Source of the DNA: Coprococcus phoceensis
GTDB lineage: Bacteria > Bacillota > Clostridia > Lachnospirales > Lachnospiraceae
Direction of reading: 5' to 3'
Assembly (NCBI RefSeq): GCF_900104635.1
Contig: NZ_FNWC01000007.1
Location: 2,765,421-2,829,420, forward strand
Length of the DNA: 64,000 bases
A program made the position numbers and the translations under genes. The notes under the pieces were generated by a model. The model was not told the DNA's origin. It made no database searches and saw only the letters and a program-made list of their open reading frames with translations. Shown here in pieces: positions 19,566 through 29,003 of the stretch (position 1 is the stretch's first letter; the number at the start of each line of letters is the position of its first letter).

Positions 19566-20080
19566 CTACAAATTCAGTGCAGCTGTATAGCCTTCCGCAA
19601 TAGCAACAAGTGCATTGCCAACCTTTGCAGCTCCGCTGATAACCTGAACATTATCACAAATTTTCTTTGCCGCATCTTCCAGAGGATTATAAGACCGATA
19701 ACCAAATGCAGATACAACAGTAACTTCCGGAACCGATATTTTATTTCCATTTGCATCCGTATAGGTTACGCCTTCCTCGTCAATACTCTCTACTTTTGCT
19801 TTCGTCTGTATTTTTACATTAGCATCCTTAAGATATCCTATCAGGCGTCATTAAATAACCCCGGAATAAAACGATATCCCTTGCCATGTTCGTTGATTGC
19901 ATAATCTTCTGTAATAATCAGCCCCCAACCTCCTTTAGCCTTCTCTTCAATATACTTGATAAAACGGTCCGTCACCATCCCATCCTCAGTACAGAAATTT
20001 GTTACCATCGCCGGCACCACCAAACGGTTCGGAATGGTACAGTTTCCAATTTTCATAGTAGAAAATAGTGTGTTAAGCAT
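19566..20080 (-). pseudogene. NADH:flavin oxidoreductase (old yellow enzyme family), internally deleted
   Basis: The first part (20080 to about 19845) encodes a normal family N-terminus, with MKIGNCTIPNRLVVPAMVTN and IEEKAKGGWGLIITE, and breaks at PGLFNDA. After a frameshift, the remainder to 19566 encodes a clear family C-terminus including VVSAFGYRSYNPLE and GNALVAIAEGYTAALN. Intact members (BaiCD/2-enoate reductase type) have about 640-680 residues; only about 170 remain, so the barrel and most of the FAD/NAD domains, roughly 1.4 kb, are deleted. A good GGAGG still precedes the start. A short TGTTGA/TCAACA hairpin follows it. Confidence 0.88.
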
Positions 20081-20188
20081 GTGCTTTACCTCCAATTCTT
20101 TTCATTCTCCATTTAGTCTCAAAATTCTCTTCTCCCTGAGTATATGCCCTGTAATAATTTGAAAGTCAACACAGATAACAAACAAAAA

Positions 20189-20226
20189 AACAACCCGATT
20201 ACATTACAGAAATTGGGCTGTTTTTA
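20189..20226 (-). terminator. Terminator-like hairpin
   Basis: Imperfect stem AAACAACCCGATT/AATTGGGCTGTTT (two G-U type pairs) flanked by A-rich and T-rich runs, downstream of the 20297-20848 gene and able to work in both directions. Confidence 0.65.
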
Positions 20227-20296
20227 CAATTTTTTTTATTTTAATGATCGACTTTTACTTTTCTAAAAAAATCATGTCAAATAAAGCCTGAAACCA

Positions 20297-20848
20297 TTAC
20301 AATGTTTTCTCTCTCACAGGAATATGCAATTCCATCATTCGAATATCTTTCTCTCCCTCAACTCCACGTCCAAGCAGCAACGCTTCAATCGTGCTGCTTT
20401 GTTCGTAGCCGATTTCTTTCATGTATTGTAAGGCTTTCTGAGAATAATCACTATCAAATCGACCAACAGCTCCCAGATCTACAATGCTGCAAAGACAAAT
20501 TTGCGAGGGGCGGTAACGCATATTCTCCAGTGACGATATGTCTAAAATATCAGCATATCTTTTTTCAATATAAAGTCCCCATAATTGGTGTTCTCCTACT
20601 TCCTCAAAACAGGGATTCCAAAACGGAGCAACTCTATCTGATAACAAAACTGCACTTATTTCATTGCTCATTTCAATTTCACCATAATAATCACCGTCTC
20701 CTTGCACCAGTGGAATAAAATAGTGTTCAGGTATCTTCCTAATCCAGTGATTTTTTAGATTAAGATGCGCTGTCTGGGCTCGCTCTGCTACAAATTCTAT
20801 CCGCTCTAGCAGAAGTTGCTTATAGGCTACCTTAATCCATTCTAGCAC
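20297..20848 (-). CDS. Effector-binding-domain-like protein, possibly a 5'-truncated MerR-type regulator
   Basis: A 183-residue protein with no DNA-binding domain. Its first 25 residues resemble the coiled helix that follows the MerR head (YKQLLLERIEFVAERAQ), and the rest resembles a GyrI-like or MerR C-terminal effector-binding domain. The frame opens at a GTG that overlaps the aroF stop codon, and remains open upstream into aroF without a better start. That suggests either a translationally coupled ligand-binding protein or the 3' part of a regulator joined to the end of aroF by deletion. Function not established. Confidence 0.55.
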   Translation of the reverse strand: MLEWIKVAYKQLLLERIEFVAERAQTAHLNLKNHWIRKIPEHYFIPLVQGDGDYYGEIEMSNEISAVLLSDRVAPFWNPCFEEVGEHQLWGLYIEKRYADILDISSLENMRYRPSQICLCSIVDLGAVGRFDSDYSQKALQYMKEIGYEQSSTIEALLLGRGVEGEKDIRMMELHIPVREKTL

Positions 20849-21873
20849 ATTTCTGCAATCTTATACAGTAATCTCTCTGTATCTTCCCAACCAATACACG
20901 GATCCGTAATAGATTTTCCAAAAATCCTCTGCTCATCAATTTTCTGATTTCCTTCCAGAAGATAACTTTCTACCATCACACCTTTGACAAGATTCTTGAT
21001 GTCTGTATTATAATTTCTGCTGTGAAGTACTTCGCTGACAATACGCAGCTGTTCTTTATATTTTTTGTTGGAGTTTGAGTGATTTGCGTCCACGATGGCC
21101 GCCGGATTTTTCAAATCCCACTTCTCATACATCTCGAGAAGTCGAATCAAGTCTTCATAGTGATAGTTCGGAATGCATGTTCCGTACTTGTCCACACCGC
21201 CGCGCAGGATCGCATGTGCATATGGATTTCCGTCTGTTGTCACATCATATCCTCTGTAAATGAAATTGTGCCCTGCCTGTGCTGCCACAATCGAGTTCAG
21301 CATCACCGTAAAGTCACCGCTCGTCGGGTTTTTCATACCGACCGGAATATCCATTCCACTCGCTGTCAGTCTGTGCTGCTGGTCTTCCACGGAGCGGGCG
21401 CCAATTGCTTCATAAGAGAGAATATCGTCCAGGTAGCTTCTGTTTTCCGGATAGAGCATCTCATCGGCACATGTAAAACCATAGTCCTGAATAACACGGA
21501 GATGCATCTTGCGGATTGCGATGATCCCTCCATAAAGATCCGGCGCTTCATCCGGGATCGGCTGATGGAGCATTCCTTTATACCCCTCCCCTGTTGTACG
21601 CGGTTTATTTGTGTAAACACGCGGAATGATCATCAATTTATCTTTCACCTGCTCATTCACTCTCGCAAGGCGACCTACATACTCACACACTGCATCTTCA
21701 TTGTCCGCCGAACAAGGACCGATCAATACGATGAATTTATCAGATTCTCCTGCAAAAATCGCTTTGATCTCCTCATCCCTTTTTTCTTTTAATGCTTTCA
21801 GTGAGTCCGCCATTGGGTACTCTTTTTTCAGTGTTTCCGGGCTGCATAATTGATGGTTAATTTTCATTGACAT
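20842..21873 (-). CDS. 3-deoxy-7-phosphoheptulonate synthase (class I)
   Basis: First enzyme of the shikimate pathway, joining PEP and erythrose-4-phosphate. The 343-residue chain is of the AroF/G/H type. Visible motifs include IGPCSADNED, the RVYTNKPRTTGEGYKG substrate segment, and DANHSNSNKKY. Which aromatic amino acid feeds back on it cannot be read. The ATG at 21873 (GGAGAG upstream) overlaps the YhaN-like gene by 17 bp. Confidence 0.96.
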   Translation of the reverse strand: MSMKINHQLCSPETLKKEYPMADSLKALKEKRDEEIKAIFAGESDKFIVLIGPCSADNEDAVCEYVGRLARVNEQVKDKLMIIPRVYTNKPRTTGEGYKGMLHQPIPDEAPDLYGGIIAIRKMHLRVIQDYGFTCADEMLYPENRSYLDDILSYEAIGARSVEDQQHRLTASGMDIPVGMKNPTSGDFTVMLNSIVAAQAGHNFIYRGYDVTTDGNPYAHAILRGGVDKYGTCIPNYHYEDLIRLLEMYEKWDLKNPAAIVDANHSNSNKKYKEQLRIVSEVLHSRNYNTDIKNLVKGVMVESYLLEGNQKIDEQRIFGKSITDPCIGWEDTERLLYKIAEMC

Positions 21874-23374
21874 AATTTTTCTCTCCTATTCCTAACTTTT
21901 CTAATATTTGTTGTTCTCTTTTCTGACAGGTGAAAATCAACACCTGTTTTTTATGCTCTGCAAGCCATTTCATCGTATTTTCAAGCCTTTGGTCATCATA
22001 AAACACGAATGTATCATCCAATATAACCGGATACTCTTCTTCGTGCAATAGTTCACTTGCCGCCATGCGAAGTGCAAAGTAAATCTGTTCGATCGTTCCG
22101 CGGCTCACCTGCTCAATTCCGATTTTCCGTTCTCCGGTATAAAGGCTCATTTTCAGCTTTTCATCAATTAAAAGCATCGTATATTTCCCACCTGTGATCT
22201 CAGAGAGAATCGCAGATGCCTTTTCATTTAATTTCACGCTAAGCTCCTTGTGTACATCTTTTGATAACTCCGTCAGACACTCTGAGGCAAGCTCCAGCGC
22301 CCGTTTTTTCATATCCTGTTTTTTGTAGTCATCGCCTGCCTCGTCAAGTTCGCTCAGCTGCTCCTGTACATTTCCGTACTGAATCTGCTTTTCTTTTAAC
22401 TCTCCCTGCAAATGTTCTTTCTGCCACAACAGCTTATCCAATACCTTTTTCTGCTCTTCCTCCATCTCACTTTTCGGCTTCTTTTTACCTTCTTTGATTC
22501 GGTTCCACACATACATGCCCTCAGCGAGCAAAAGAACAATCATCACAAGATAATTCCACGGTCTGTGAAAAATAATGAACACTGCCACAAGAATCGCTGC
22601 CATCGCTGCAACTTTGATCGGAGATACTCTCCATCTGCCTTCCTCTTCGTATTTTCTGCACTCTTCCCTCACACGCGCTTCCTCTTTGCTGATTTTGCTG
22701 TCCGCTTCCTCAATCTCCTGTTCCAGTTTGTGGATATCACGCCAAAGATACGTCGTCTCCTGCTCTATCGCATATCGTCTCTGCTGTTTTTCCTGTAAGG
22801 ACTTACGAATCTCACCCTCGACTTCTTTCTTTTTTTTGTTCAGTCGGTTCAATGCCCCATCCAGATCAATATCGCTGTTCCCAGTCGAATAATAATTTGT
22901 CGCATAGTTTTGAATTTCCACTGCAAGGCTTTGATTCGGCTCCACCTTCATCTGACCAATCGCTACTGTATTTTCATAGTTCGAGCCGTCCAGTCCATTC
23001 AATATCATCTCTAAATCCCCGTGCTCCAGCGAAAATTCTTCGCCGTCATCCTCGCAGATCAGCCTTGCACTTTTGGAATATTTATCAAAATTTCGCTCCA
23101 GTAAAAAATTCTTTCCTCCGCTTTCAAAACGAAGTGTCCCGGAATAATAATTCGGATTCTCCCACGGTTCATAGATGCTGAACGTATCGTTTACCGATGC
23201 CCTTCCTCTTCCGCGCTCCAGCCCGAACAGCATACTTTTTATAAACGTGTGAATCGTTGTCTTCCCAGACTCATTCTCCCCATAAAAAAGATTGATTCCA
23301 TCTTTCAGCACAATCTTTTTTCCTGAGAACTTTCCAAAATTTCTCAAATAAAGTTCCCTTATCTCCATAGTCAA
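21857..23374 (-). CDS. SMC-like ATPase, YhaN/SbcC type
   Basis: A 505-residue ABC/SMC-type ATPase: Walker A GENESGKTT near residue 32, a coiled-coil middle with two transmembrane helices in a hairpin around residues 255-290, and a C-terminal half with the signature VSRGTIEQIYF and Walker B VILDDTFVFYDD. B. subtilis YhaN has the same layout but is nearly twice as long, so the coiled coil here is short. It overlaps the exonuclease-like gene by 4 bp, suggesting an SbcCD-like pair acting on DNA ends near the membrane. Confidence 0.88.
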   Translation of the reverse strand: MTMEIRELYLRNFGKFSGKKIVLKDGINLFYGENESGKTTIHTFIKSMLFGLERGRGRASVNDTFSIYEPWENPNYYSGTLRFESGGKNFLLERNFDKYSKSARLICEDDGEEFSLEHGDLEMILNGLDGSNYENTVAIGQMKVEPNQSLAVEIQNYATNYYSTGNSDIDLDGALNRLNKKKKEVEGEIRKSLQEKQQRRYAIEQETTYLWRDIHKLEQEIEEADSKISKEEARVREECRKYEEEGRWRVSPIKVAAMAAILVAVFIIFHRPWNYLVMIVLLLAEGMYVWNRIKEGKKKPKSEMEEEQKKVLDKLLWQKEHLQGELKEKQIQYGNVQEQLSELDEAGDDYKKQDMKKRALELASECLTELSKDVHKELSVKLNEKASAILSEITGGKYTMLLIDEKLKMSLYTGERKIGIEQVSRGTIEQIYFALRMAASELLHEEEYPVILDDTFVFYDDQRLENTMKWLAEHKKQVLIFTCQKREQQILEKLGIGEKNYVNEN

Positions 23375-24426
23375 CTCCTCTTCGTATCCAGCAGCGCCTG
23401 TACTCCTTCGTACAATGCCATGTGTGCTACACTGCCATCCTCACATTCTCTCAGACTCTCAATATATCTTCCCAAGAGATTTCCTTTGTTCTCCTCCAAT
23501 AATCTGTCAAAATCATACGATGGTTTTGTCTCATCTACAATCTCAATAACATTCCCATAACCTTTCAGAGTCTCAGGTTCAAACGTGATATCTGCATCTC
23601 GAAAGCCTGTTAAAATAAATTTGTAAATATTCTCAATCCCATTTATCTGAATCATTTCCCGAATCTTTTCTCTTGCAAAACCATTTGTCATATTTTTCCC
23701 TACTTCAACTGGCAGATGCATGTACTCTCTTTTTGCACTCGGAACAAATTCTGCTTTCACGCCTTTTTCCGTCACCTCTCCACGGATGTATCCATGCTTT
23801 CCAGTGTCATTTTTGTCGATTGGCTCTAGCGCCCCCGCATACAAAATCTGATTTTCCACCAATGTCTGCGGTTTATGAATATGCCCCAAAGCAATATAGC
23901 TGTATCCGAGATTACTCAACACTTCTTTTTTGAACGGAATGTGCTTCTCGTCTCCGCCATGTGCAAGTAAAATCTCATATTTCTGCTTTCCGGGTGCTTT
24001 TGCCCGATCATAAAGCCCCTCTGTAATCTCTTTCCGATAATAACTCAGTCCGTAAACTCTTGTCTTTAAATCTTTAAACTCCACACTGCCCATATGCCCG
24101 TTCAATAAAGGATACACATTCTCATCCCACCGAAAAGTGAGATAATAAGAATCCGGTTTTAGAAAATCATGGTTTCCTGCTATAAATACAACTTTCGTCT
24201 TCGTCAATTTTGAAAATAAATAATTCAGCTCTTTCAGCTCTTTTTTCAATGGCTGCCGATGAAACAAATCTCCTGCAATCAGCAATAGATCGATTTCTTC
24301 CCACTCGCATATATGAATAATCTGTTCCAGACTATCCCATATCTCCTGCCCTCTGCTTTTACTGCCTGATTTTAAACCTTCTGGTTCTGCCCCTAGATGG
24401 ACGTCCGCTATATGAATGAATTTCAT
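23371..24426 (-). CDS. DNA repair exonuclease, YhaO/SbcD-type metallophosphoesterase
   Basis: A 351-residue Mre11/SbcD-like phosphoesterase. The metal-binding motifs are in order: HIADVHLG, AGDLFHR, GNHDFLK, LAHGGDE and GHIHKPQ. It is coupled to the SMC-like ATPase downstream. Its start lies 68 bp inside the histidine kinase gene, so the first 22 codons overlap another frame. The ATG gives the family-typical opening MKFIHIADVHLG, which supports this start despite the overlap. Confidence 0.93.
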   Translation of the reverse strand: MKFIHIADVHLGAEPEGLKSGSKSRGQEIWDSLEQIIHICEWEEIDLLLIAGDLFHRQPLKKELKELNYLFSKLTKTKVVFIAGNHDFLKPDSYYLTFRWDENVYPLLNGHMGSVEFKDLKTRVYGLSYYRKEITEGLYDRAKAPGKQKYEILLAHGGDEKHIPFKKEVLSNLGYSYIALGHIHKPQTLVENQILYAGALEPIDKNDTGKHGYIRGEVTEKGVKAEFVPSAKREYMHLPVEVGKNMTNGFAREKIREMIQINGIENIYKFILTGFRDADITFEPETLKGYGNVIEIVDETKPSYDFDRLLEENKGNLLGRYIESLRECEDGSVAHMALYEGVQALLDTKRS

Positions 24427-25606
24427 CCTCTTTCTCCCCTTCTTCTTTATTCGGAAGTGTCACAATAAAACGTGTCTCCTTGTCATCGCTTTCTGCCCAA
24501 ATAGTACCTCCATGTAACTCTACAATCTCTTTTGCAATGGCAAGTCCAAGTCCTGCACCTCCGGTCGTACTATGTCTCGCCTCATCCAAACGATAAAACT
24601 TTTCAAAGATTGTCCCCAACTGTTCCTTTGGTATCTGTTTCCCTCTATTGGAAAATACAATACGATTCCCTTCTTCTGTCATCTCTGCCTGAATCCGAAT
24701 CTTTGTATTCGGATAGCAATAAGACACCGCATTTCGCAAGATATTGTCAAATACTCTTGCCAGCTTATCTGCATCTCCATAAACTACCATATCCTCAGCC
24801 GCCTCAACCTCACAAGTCAAATTTTTCTCCCTCAGCACTCCGTATAATTCATCGGCAAGCTGTTCGAGCATCATTGAAAGATTCAGCTCCACCGGCTCTA
24901 ACACGATATCTTGCAGATTAAATTTTGTAATCTCGAAAAACTCACTGATCAGCTCCCCAAGTCTGATGGATTTCTCCAATGCAATATGTGTATACCGCTG
25001 TCGTTCTTCCTCCGGCATGTCCTGATAACTGTCAAGCATCGTCAGATACGCTACAATTGAAGTGAGCGGTGTTTTTAAATCATGTGCCAGAAATACAATC
25101 AGGTCATTTTTCTTTTTCTCTCCCTCAATCACTTCCTGCTCTTGCTTTTTCAAAATCTGCTTGATCTCATTAAGCCTTGTCTCAATCGGCTTCAATTCCG
25201 TGATCATATGAATAGAATCTGCCGAATCCAAAACGATGTTATCGATCCCGGTCTCCACCTGATTCAGATATTTTACCATTTTTGATAATGCCGCATAAAA
25301 AAATAAAGAAAACAGACACAAAAATCCAATCACAAGAAAGAAGTCCTTATTGTTTCCTATTACCCTCCAATACCAGTGTCTCGCACTTTCCTCCTGCACA
25401 TGAACAGATGTCAGCAGTTTTACGAGATCGTTCGAAGAGTCTTCCAGAAAATATTCCAGTATAAATCCTCCGACTAAAATAGTCAGCGCTGTCACAAACA
25501 CGGTCTGCAATAAAATACTTAATTTTAATTTTCGATATTTATTCTTCAACTTTATATCCCACTCCCCAGACGGTCTTGATGAAATCCGACTTTCCTGTCG
25601 GTCCAC
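24359..25606 (-). CDS. Sensor histidine kinase, VanS-like
   Basis: Sensor with two transmembrane segments (about residues 30-52 and 92-112) around a short extracytoplasmic loop, then a dimerisation domain with FLAHDLKTPLTS and an ATPase domain ending in GGAGLGLAIAKEIVELHGG. The frame opens at 25606, inside the response regulator gene. A TTG at 25549, giving the VanS-like opening LKNKYRKLKL, is a plausible true start. The C-terminal 20 or so residues overlap the YhaO-like gene. Signal unknown; nothing here implies vancomycin resistance. Confidence 0.9.
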   Translation of the reverse strand: MDRQESRISSRPSGEWDIKLKNKYRKLKLSILLQTVFVTALTILVGGFILEYFLEDSSNDLVKLLTSVHVQEESARHWYWRVIGNNKDFFLVIGFLCLFSLFFYAALSKMVKYLNQVETGIDNIVLDSADSIHMITELKPIETRLNEIKQILKKQEQEVIEGEKKKNDLIVFLAHDLKTPLTSIVAYLTMLDSYQDMPEEERQRYTHIALEKSIRLGELISEFFEITKFNLQDIVLEPVELNLSMMLEQLADELYGVLREKNLTCEVEAAEDMVVYGDADKLARVFDNILRNAVSYCYPNTKIRIQAEMTEEGNRIVFSNRGKQIPKEQLGTIFEKFYRLDEARHSTTGGAGLGLAIAKEIVELHGGTIWAESDDKETRFIVTLPNKEEGEKEDEIHSYSGRPSRGRTRRFKIRQ

Positions 25607-26228
25607 TCATTTTTTCCCGCAAATGCCTGATGTGCACCATCACCGTATTGTTGCTGTTTTTATAATATTCTTCTTTCCAAACCTTTCGAAACAGCTCCTC
25701 TGAGCTAATCACTTTGCCACGATTCTCACAGAGAAGCCATAAAATATCGAACTCAATCGGTGTCAATGTCAGCGAACGCTCATTAAAAATGCACTCGTGA
25801 GATGTTCTGTTCAGCAGCACTCCTGCAAAATCAATTACATCGCCTTCTATCTTTCCTCCATCGTTGTACTGTGTATAACGCCGAAGCTGCGCTTTCACTC
25901 TGGCAACAAGTTCCAGCGGGTTGAATGGTTTTGGAATATAATCATCCGCTCCTAGAGTCAATCCGGTAATCTTGTCCATGTAATCCACTTTCGCAGTCAG
26001 CATAATCACCGGAAATGTATATTTTTCACGTATTCTTTTTAAAATCTCAAACCCGTCAATATCCGGCAGCATCACATCCAGCAGCGCCAAATCAATCTTC
26101 GTGGTCTCAATGCAGTTTAATGCCTCTTCTCCTGTATAGAACTTATGTACCTGATATTCATCATTTTGCAGATACAATGCAATGACATCCGCAATCTCTT
26201 TTTCATCATCTACTACTAATATATTCAT
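25539..26228 (-). CDS. OmpR-family response regulator, VanR-like
   Basis: A 229-residue regulator: receiver domain with the phosphoacceptor Asp in LALLDVMLPDIDG, then a winged-helix DNA-binding domain (LTPIEFDILWLLCENRGKV and NNTVMVHIRHLREK). It is paired with the overlapping kinase. The TATAAT nearest its start lies in the T-tract of the asnS terminator. Confidence 0.94.
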   Translation of the reverse strand: MNILVVDDEKEIADVIALYLQNDEYQVHKFYTGEEALNCIETTKIDLALLDVMLPDIDGFEILKRIREKYTFPVIMLTAKVDYMDKITGLTLGADDYIPKPFNPLELVARVKAQLRRYTQYNDGGKIEGDVIDFAGVLLNRTSHECIFNERSLTLTPIEFDILWLLCENRGKVISSEELFRKVWKEEYYKNSNNTVMVHIRHLREKMSGPTGKSDFIKTVWGVGYKVEE

Positions 26229-26248
26229 GCTTTTCTCCCTTTCTGATT

Positions 26249-26285
26249 ATAAAAAAGGACGGGAGAATACTTTCCCCCGTCCCCA
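26249..26285 (-). terminator. Terminator after asnS
   Basis: Stem GGACGGG.GAA/TTCCCCCGTCC with one mismatch followed on the minus strand by TTTTTTATAATC. The T-tract merges into a TATAAT that could serve the response regulator gene. Confidence 0.85.
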
Positions 26286-26297
26286 ATCTCAATCCTC

Positions 26298-27689
26298 TTA
26301 TAATTCGCAGTTATTCACTGTTCTTGGGAATGGTAAAACGTCTCTGATGTTCGACATTCCTGTTAAGTACATTACACAGCGTTCAAATCCAAGTCCGAAT
26401 CCGGCATGTCTTGTAGAACCATATTTTCTAAGATCCAGATAGAACTGGTACTCTTCCGGTTTCAAGCCCATCTCATTCATACGCGCCAAGAGTTTTTCGT
26501 AGTTATCTTCTCTCTGACTTCCGCCGATGATCTCACCGATTCCAGGAACAAGACAGTCAACAGCAGCCACTGTCTTATTGTCATCGTTCATCTTCATGTA
26601 AAATGCCTTGATATCTTTCGGATAATCTGTTACAAACACAGGACGTTTGTAAACCTCTTCTGTAAGGTAACGCTCATGTTCTGTCTGTAAATCTGCTCCC
26701 CACGATACTTTATAATCAAATTTGTCATTGTTCTTTTCTAATATTTCAATTGCCTCTGTATAGGTCACACGTGCAAAATCAGAGCTTGCCACATTGTGCA
26801 GACGATCCAAAAGGCCCTTATCTACAAATGAGTTGAAGAAATTCATCTCTTCCGGTGCGTTCTCTAATACATAGTTGATGATGTATTTTAACATCGCCTC
26901 TGCAAGCATCATATTATCGTCTAAATCTGCAAATGCAATCTCCGGTTCTACCATCCAAAATTCTGCCGCATGACGTGTAGTGTTCGAATTCTCTGCACGG
27001 AATGTCGGACCAAATGTATAGATATTGCGGAATGCCTGCGCATATGTCTCACCATTCAACTGTCCGCTCACTGTAAGGCTTGTCTCTTTATTAAAGAAAT
27101 CCTGACTGTAATCTACAGTTCCATCTTCGTTTTTCGGAATATTCTCCATATCCAATGTTGTCACACGGAACATCTCTCCGGCACCTTCACAGTCGCTTCC
27201 TGTAATGATTGGTGTGTGTACATACACAAACCCTCTTTCCTGAAAGAACTGATGAATTGCATATGCGATCAAAGAACGTACTCTAAATACTGCCTGAAAC
27301 GTGTTTGTTCTCGGACGCAAATGTGAGATTGTTCTTAAATATTCAAAGCTGTGACGCTTTTTCTGAAGCGGATAATCCGGTGCTGACGCTCCTTCTACCA
27401 CAACTTCTGTTGCCTGAATCTCAAACGGCTGTTTTGCCTGCGGTGTTGCTACAAGTGTTCCTTTTACAATAATTGCCGCACCTACATTTAACTTAGATAT
27501 ATCTGCAAAATTCTCCATTGTATCATGGTAAACAACCTGCAGTGTCTCAAAAAATGTTCCGTCATTTACAACAATAAATCCAAATGTCTTTGAATCTCTG
27601 ATACTGCGAATCCAGCCGCCCACTGTAATTTCTTTGTCTAAATATTGTTCCCGATGCTTATAAAGCTCTTTGACTGTTACTAATTCCAT
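26298..27689 (-). CDS. asnS: Asparaginyl-tRNA synthetase
   Basis: Class IIb synthetase of 463 residues. The N-terminal OB-fold anticodon domain ([23 protein letters not shown]) is followed by the catalytic domain with motif 2 ([22 protein letters not shown] region) and motif 3 ([14 protein letters not shown]). The asparagine-type residues and length separate it from AspRS. The ATG at 27689 follows AAAGGAG; the TTG two codons earlier is rejected. No T-box is seen upstream. Confidence 0.96.
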   Translation of the reverse strand: MELVTVKELYKHREQYLDKEITVGGWIRSIRDSKTFGFIVVNDGTFFETLQVVYHDTMENFADISKLNVGAAIIVKGTLVATPQAKQPFEIQATEVVVEGASAPDYPLQKKRHSFEYLRTISHLRPRTNTFQAVFRVRSLIAYAIHQFFQERGFVYVHTPIITGSDCEGAGEMFRVTTLDMENIPKNEDGTVDYSQDFFNKETSLTVSGQLNGETYAQAFRNIYTFGPTFRAENSNTTRHAAEFWMVEPEIAFADLDDNMMLAEAMLKYIINYVLENAPEEMNFFNSFVDKGLLDRLHNVASSDFARVTYTEAIEILEKNNDKFDYKVSWGADLQTEHERYLTEEVYKRPVFVTDYPKDIKAFYMKMNDDNKTVAAVDCLVPGIGEIIGGSQREDNYEKLLARMNEMGLKPEEYQFYLDLRKYGSTRHAGFGLGFERCVMYLTGMSNIRDVLPFPRTVNNCEL

Positions 27690-27748
27690 AACCAAAACTC
27701 CTTTATTTTCACTATTCCTTATAGTATAACCTATTTTGCGCCATTTTC

Positions 27749-28375
27749 CTATAGTATTTCTAACAATTCTCTCACATCTCTGATTTCTTTGTCAAATGTC
27801 TCTACATTTCCAAATCCATATGCTGCAAATATAAATGGAATTCCTGCTGCTTTTGCCGCCTCACAGTCCCCCTCCGTATCTCCCACATAGACGCAGTTTT
27901 GAAGATGATTCCTTTCTATTACGAGACGGATATTCTCACCCTTACTCTTCTTTGTGTCACCATAGCACTCCGTATCCAACACATACTGTTCCAGTTGATT
28001 CTTTTTCAAAAACAGCTCAATATACCCTGATTGGCAATTGCTGACCACACAGACTTTATGTGTCTTTGCTAACTCCTGAATCGTCTCTTTCACACCCGGA
28101 TACAACAAGTTCTCCTCGCATCGCTCCAACACCTCATGTTCATACATGCAGCACAGTTCCAATGCCCGTTCTTTTTCCGCTGCACTTGCACTCGGAAATA
28201 AATGATCGGCAATCACATTCATCGGCTTTCCAAACTCTCGTTTAAGCGTATCCGAGGTAATCTCCTCACATTCAATACCAAGCTCTTTCACCGCAAGATT
28301 CCACGCCTTCGCGACCTCACCTGTAGAGTCCCACAGCGTCCCATCAACATCAAATATTATATTCTCTATATTCAT
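27749..28375 (-). CDS. HAD-family hydrolase (phosphoglycolate phosphatase-like)
   Basis: A 208-residue HAD phosphatase. Motif [11 protein letters not shown] with the nucleophile Asp, motif [11 protein letters not shown], and motif [20 protein letters not shown] are visible, with a helical cap between I and II. It overlaps the PlsY-like gene by 4 bp, so it may act on a lipid precursor, but the substrate is not determined. Confidence 0.9.
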   Translation of the reverse strand: MNIENIIFDVDGTLWDSTGEVAKAWNLAVKELGIECEEITSDTLKREFGKPMNVIADHLFPSASAAEKERALELCCMYEHEVLERCEENLLYPGVKETIQELAKTHKVCVVSNCQSGYIELFLKKNQLEQYVLDTECYGDTKKSKGENIRLVIERNHLQNCVYVGDTEGDCEAAKAAGIPFIFAAYGFGNVETFDKEIRDVRELLEIL

Positions 28376-28989
28376 ACTTTCTCCTGTCTGCCTGGAAATG
28401 TAATTTCCAAACGCTCATTTTGATACTTTACAAGATGCTTCCAAATCACTACAAAGGACAAAATCCCTGTTCCAGCTGTGATTCCAAGCGGTCCCCTCTT
28501 GATTATCACCATTCCCCAGAAAATTGCGAATGTGACAACAGACCGGAAAAAGTGAGGCCGAATGACAATCACAATAGAAAACATCAAATAACATACCGCC
28601 AAAATCAAAACCGGTCTCCAATAAGGGACTAACCCGAGCAATACTCCAAATGATACTGCAATTGACTTTCCTCCCATCTTCGGATTCCAAAACGGAAACG
28701 CATGCCCGAGAACCGGTGCAGCCAACACCAAACCAAAAATAAGGTGTCGCGGATTTAACACATGCATTGCCGCATGCACCGGCAGATATCCCTTCAGAAG
28801 TTCCAGCATCAATGCACAGAATCCTATCGGTGCTCCAGCGCAGAGAAATGCATTTGCCACCCCCGGATTCTGATCCGGACTTTCTTTTGTGACATCGATC
28901 TTCTTTATATATTTGGGAAGTAAATATCCATATAATACACTCCCAGACAAATATCCAAAAAGAATATAAAACAAATATTGTGTTGTCAT
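28372..28989 (-). CDS. Glycerol-3-phosphate acyltransferase PlsY-like membrane protein
   Basis: A 205-residue protein with five or so membrane segments. It has the PlsY-like opening (LFGYLSGSVLYGYLLPK), the NPGVANAFLCAG segment in place of the usual NPGATNVLR, and FPFWNPKMGGKSIAVSFG in place of the usual GGKGVAT. These changes mark it as a divergent paralogue rather than the housekeeping PlsY. It sits between a phosphatase and a glycolipid glycosyltransferase, which supports a lipid role. Confidence 0.8.
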   Translation of the reverse strand: MTTQYLFYILFGYLSGSVLYGYLLPKYIKKIDVTKESPDQNPGVANAFLCAGAPIGFCALMLELLKGYLPVHAAMHVLNPRHLIFGLVLAAPVLGHAFPFWNPKMGGKSIAVSFGVLLGLVPYWRPVLILAVCYLMFSIVIVIRPHFFRSVVTFAIFWGMVIIKRGPLGITAGTGILSFVVIWKHLVKYQNERLEITFPGRQEKV

Positions 28990-29003
28990 CTTTTCTTCAC
29001 TTC

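Noticed and set aside
24359..26228. Vancomycin resistance cluster
   Set aside because: VanRS-like two-component genes are present but no vanHAX, vanY or related ligase genes are near.
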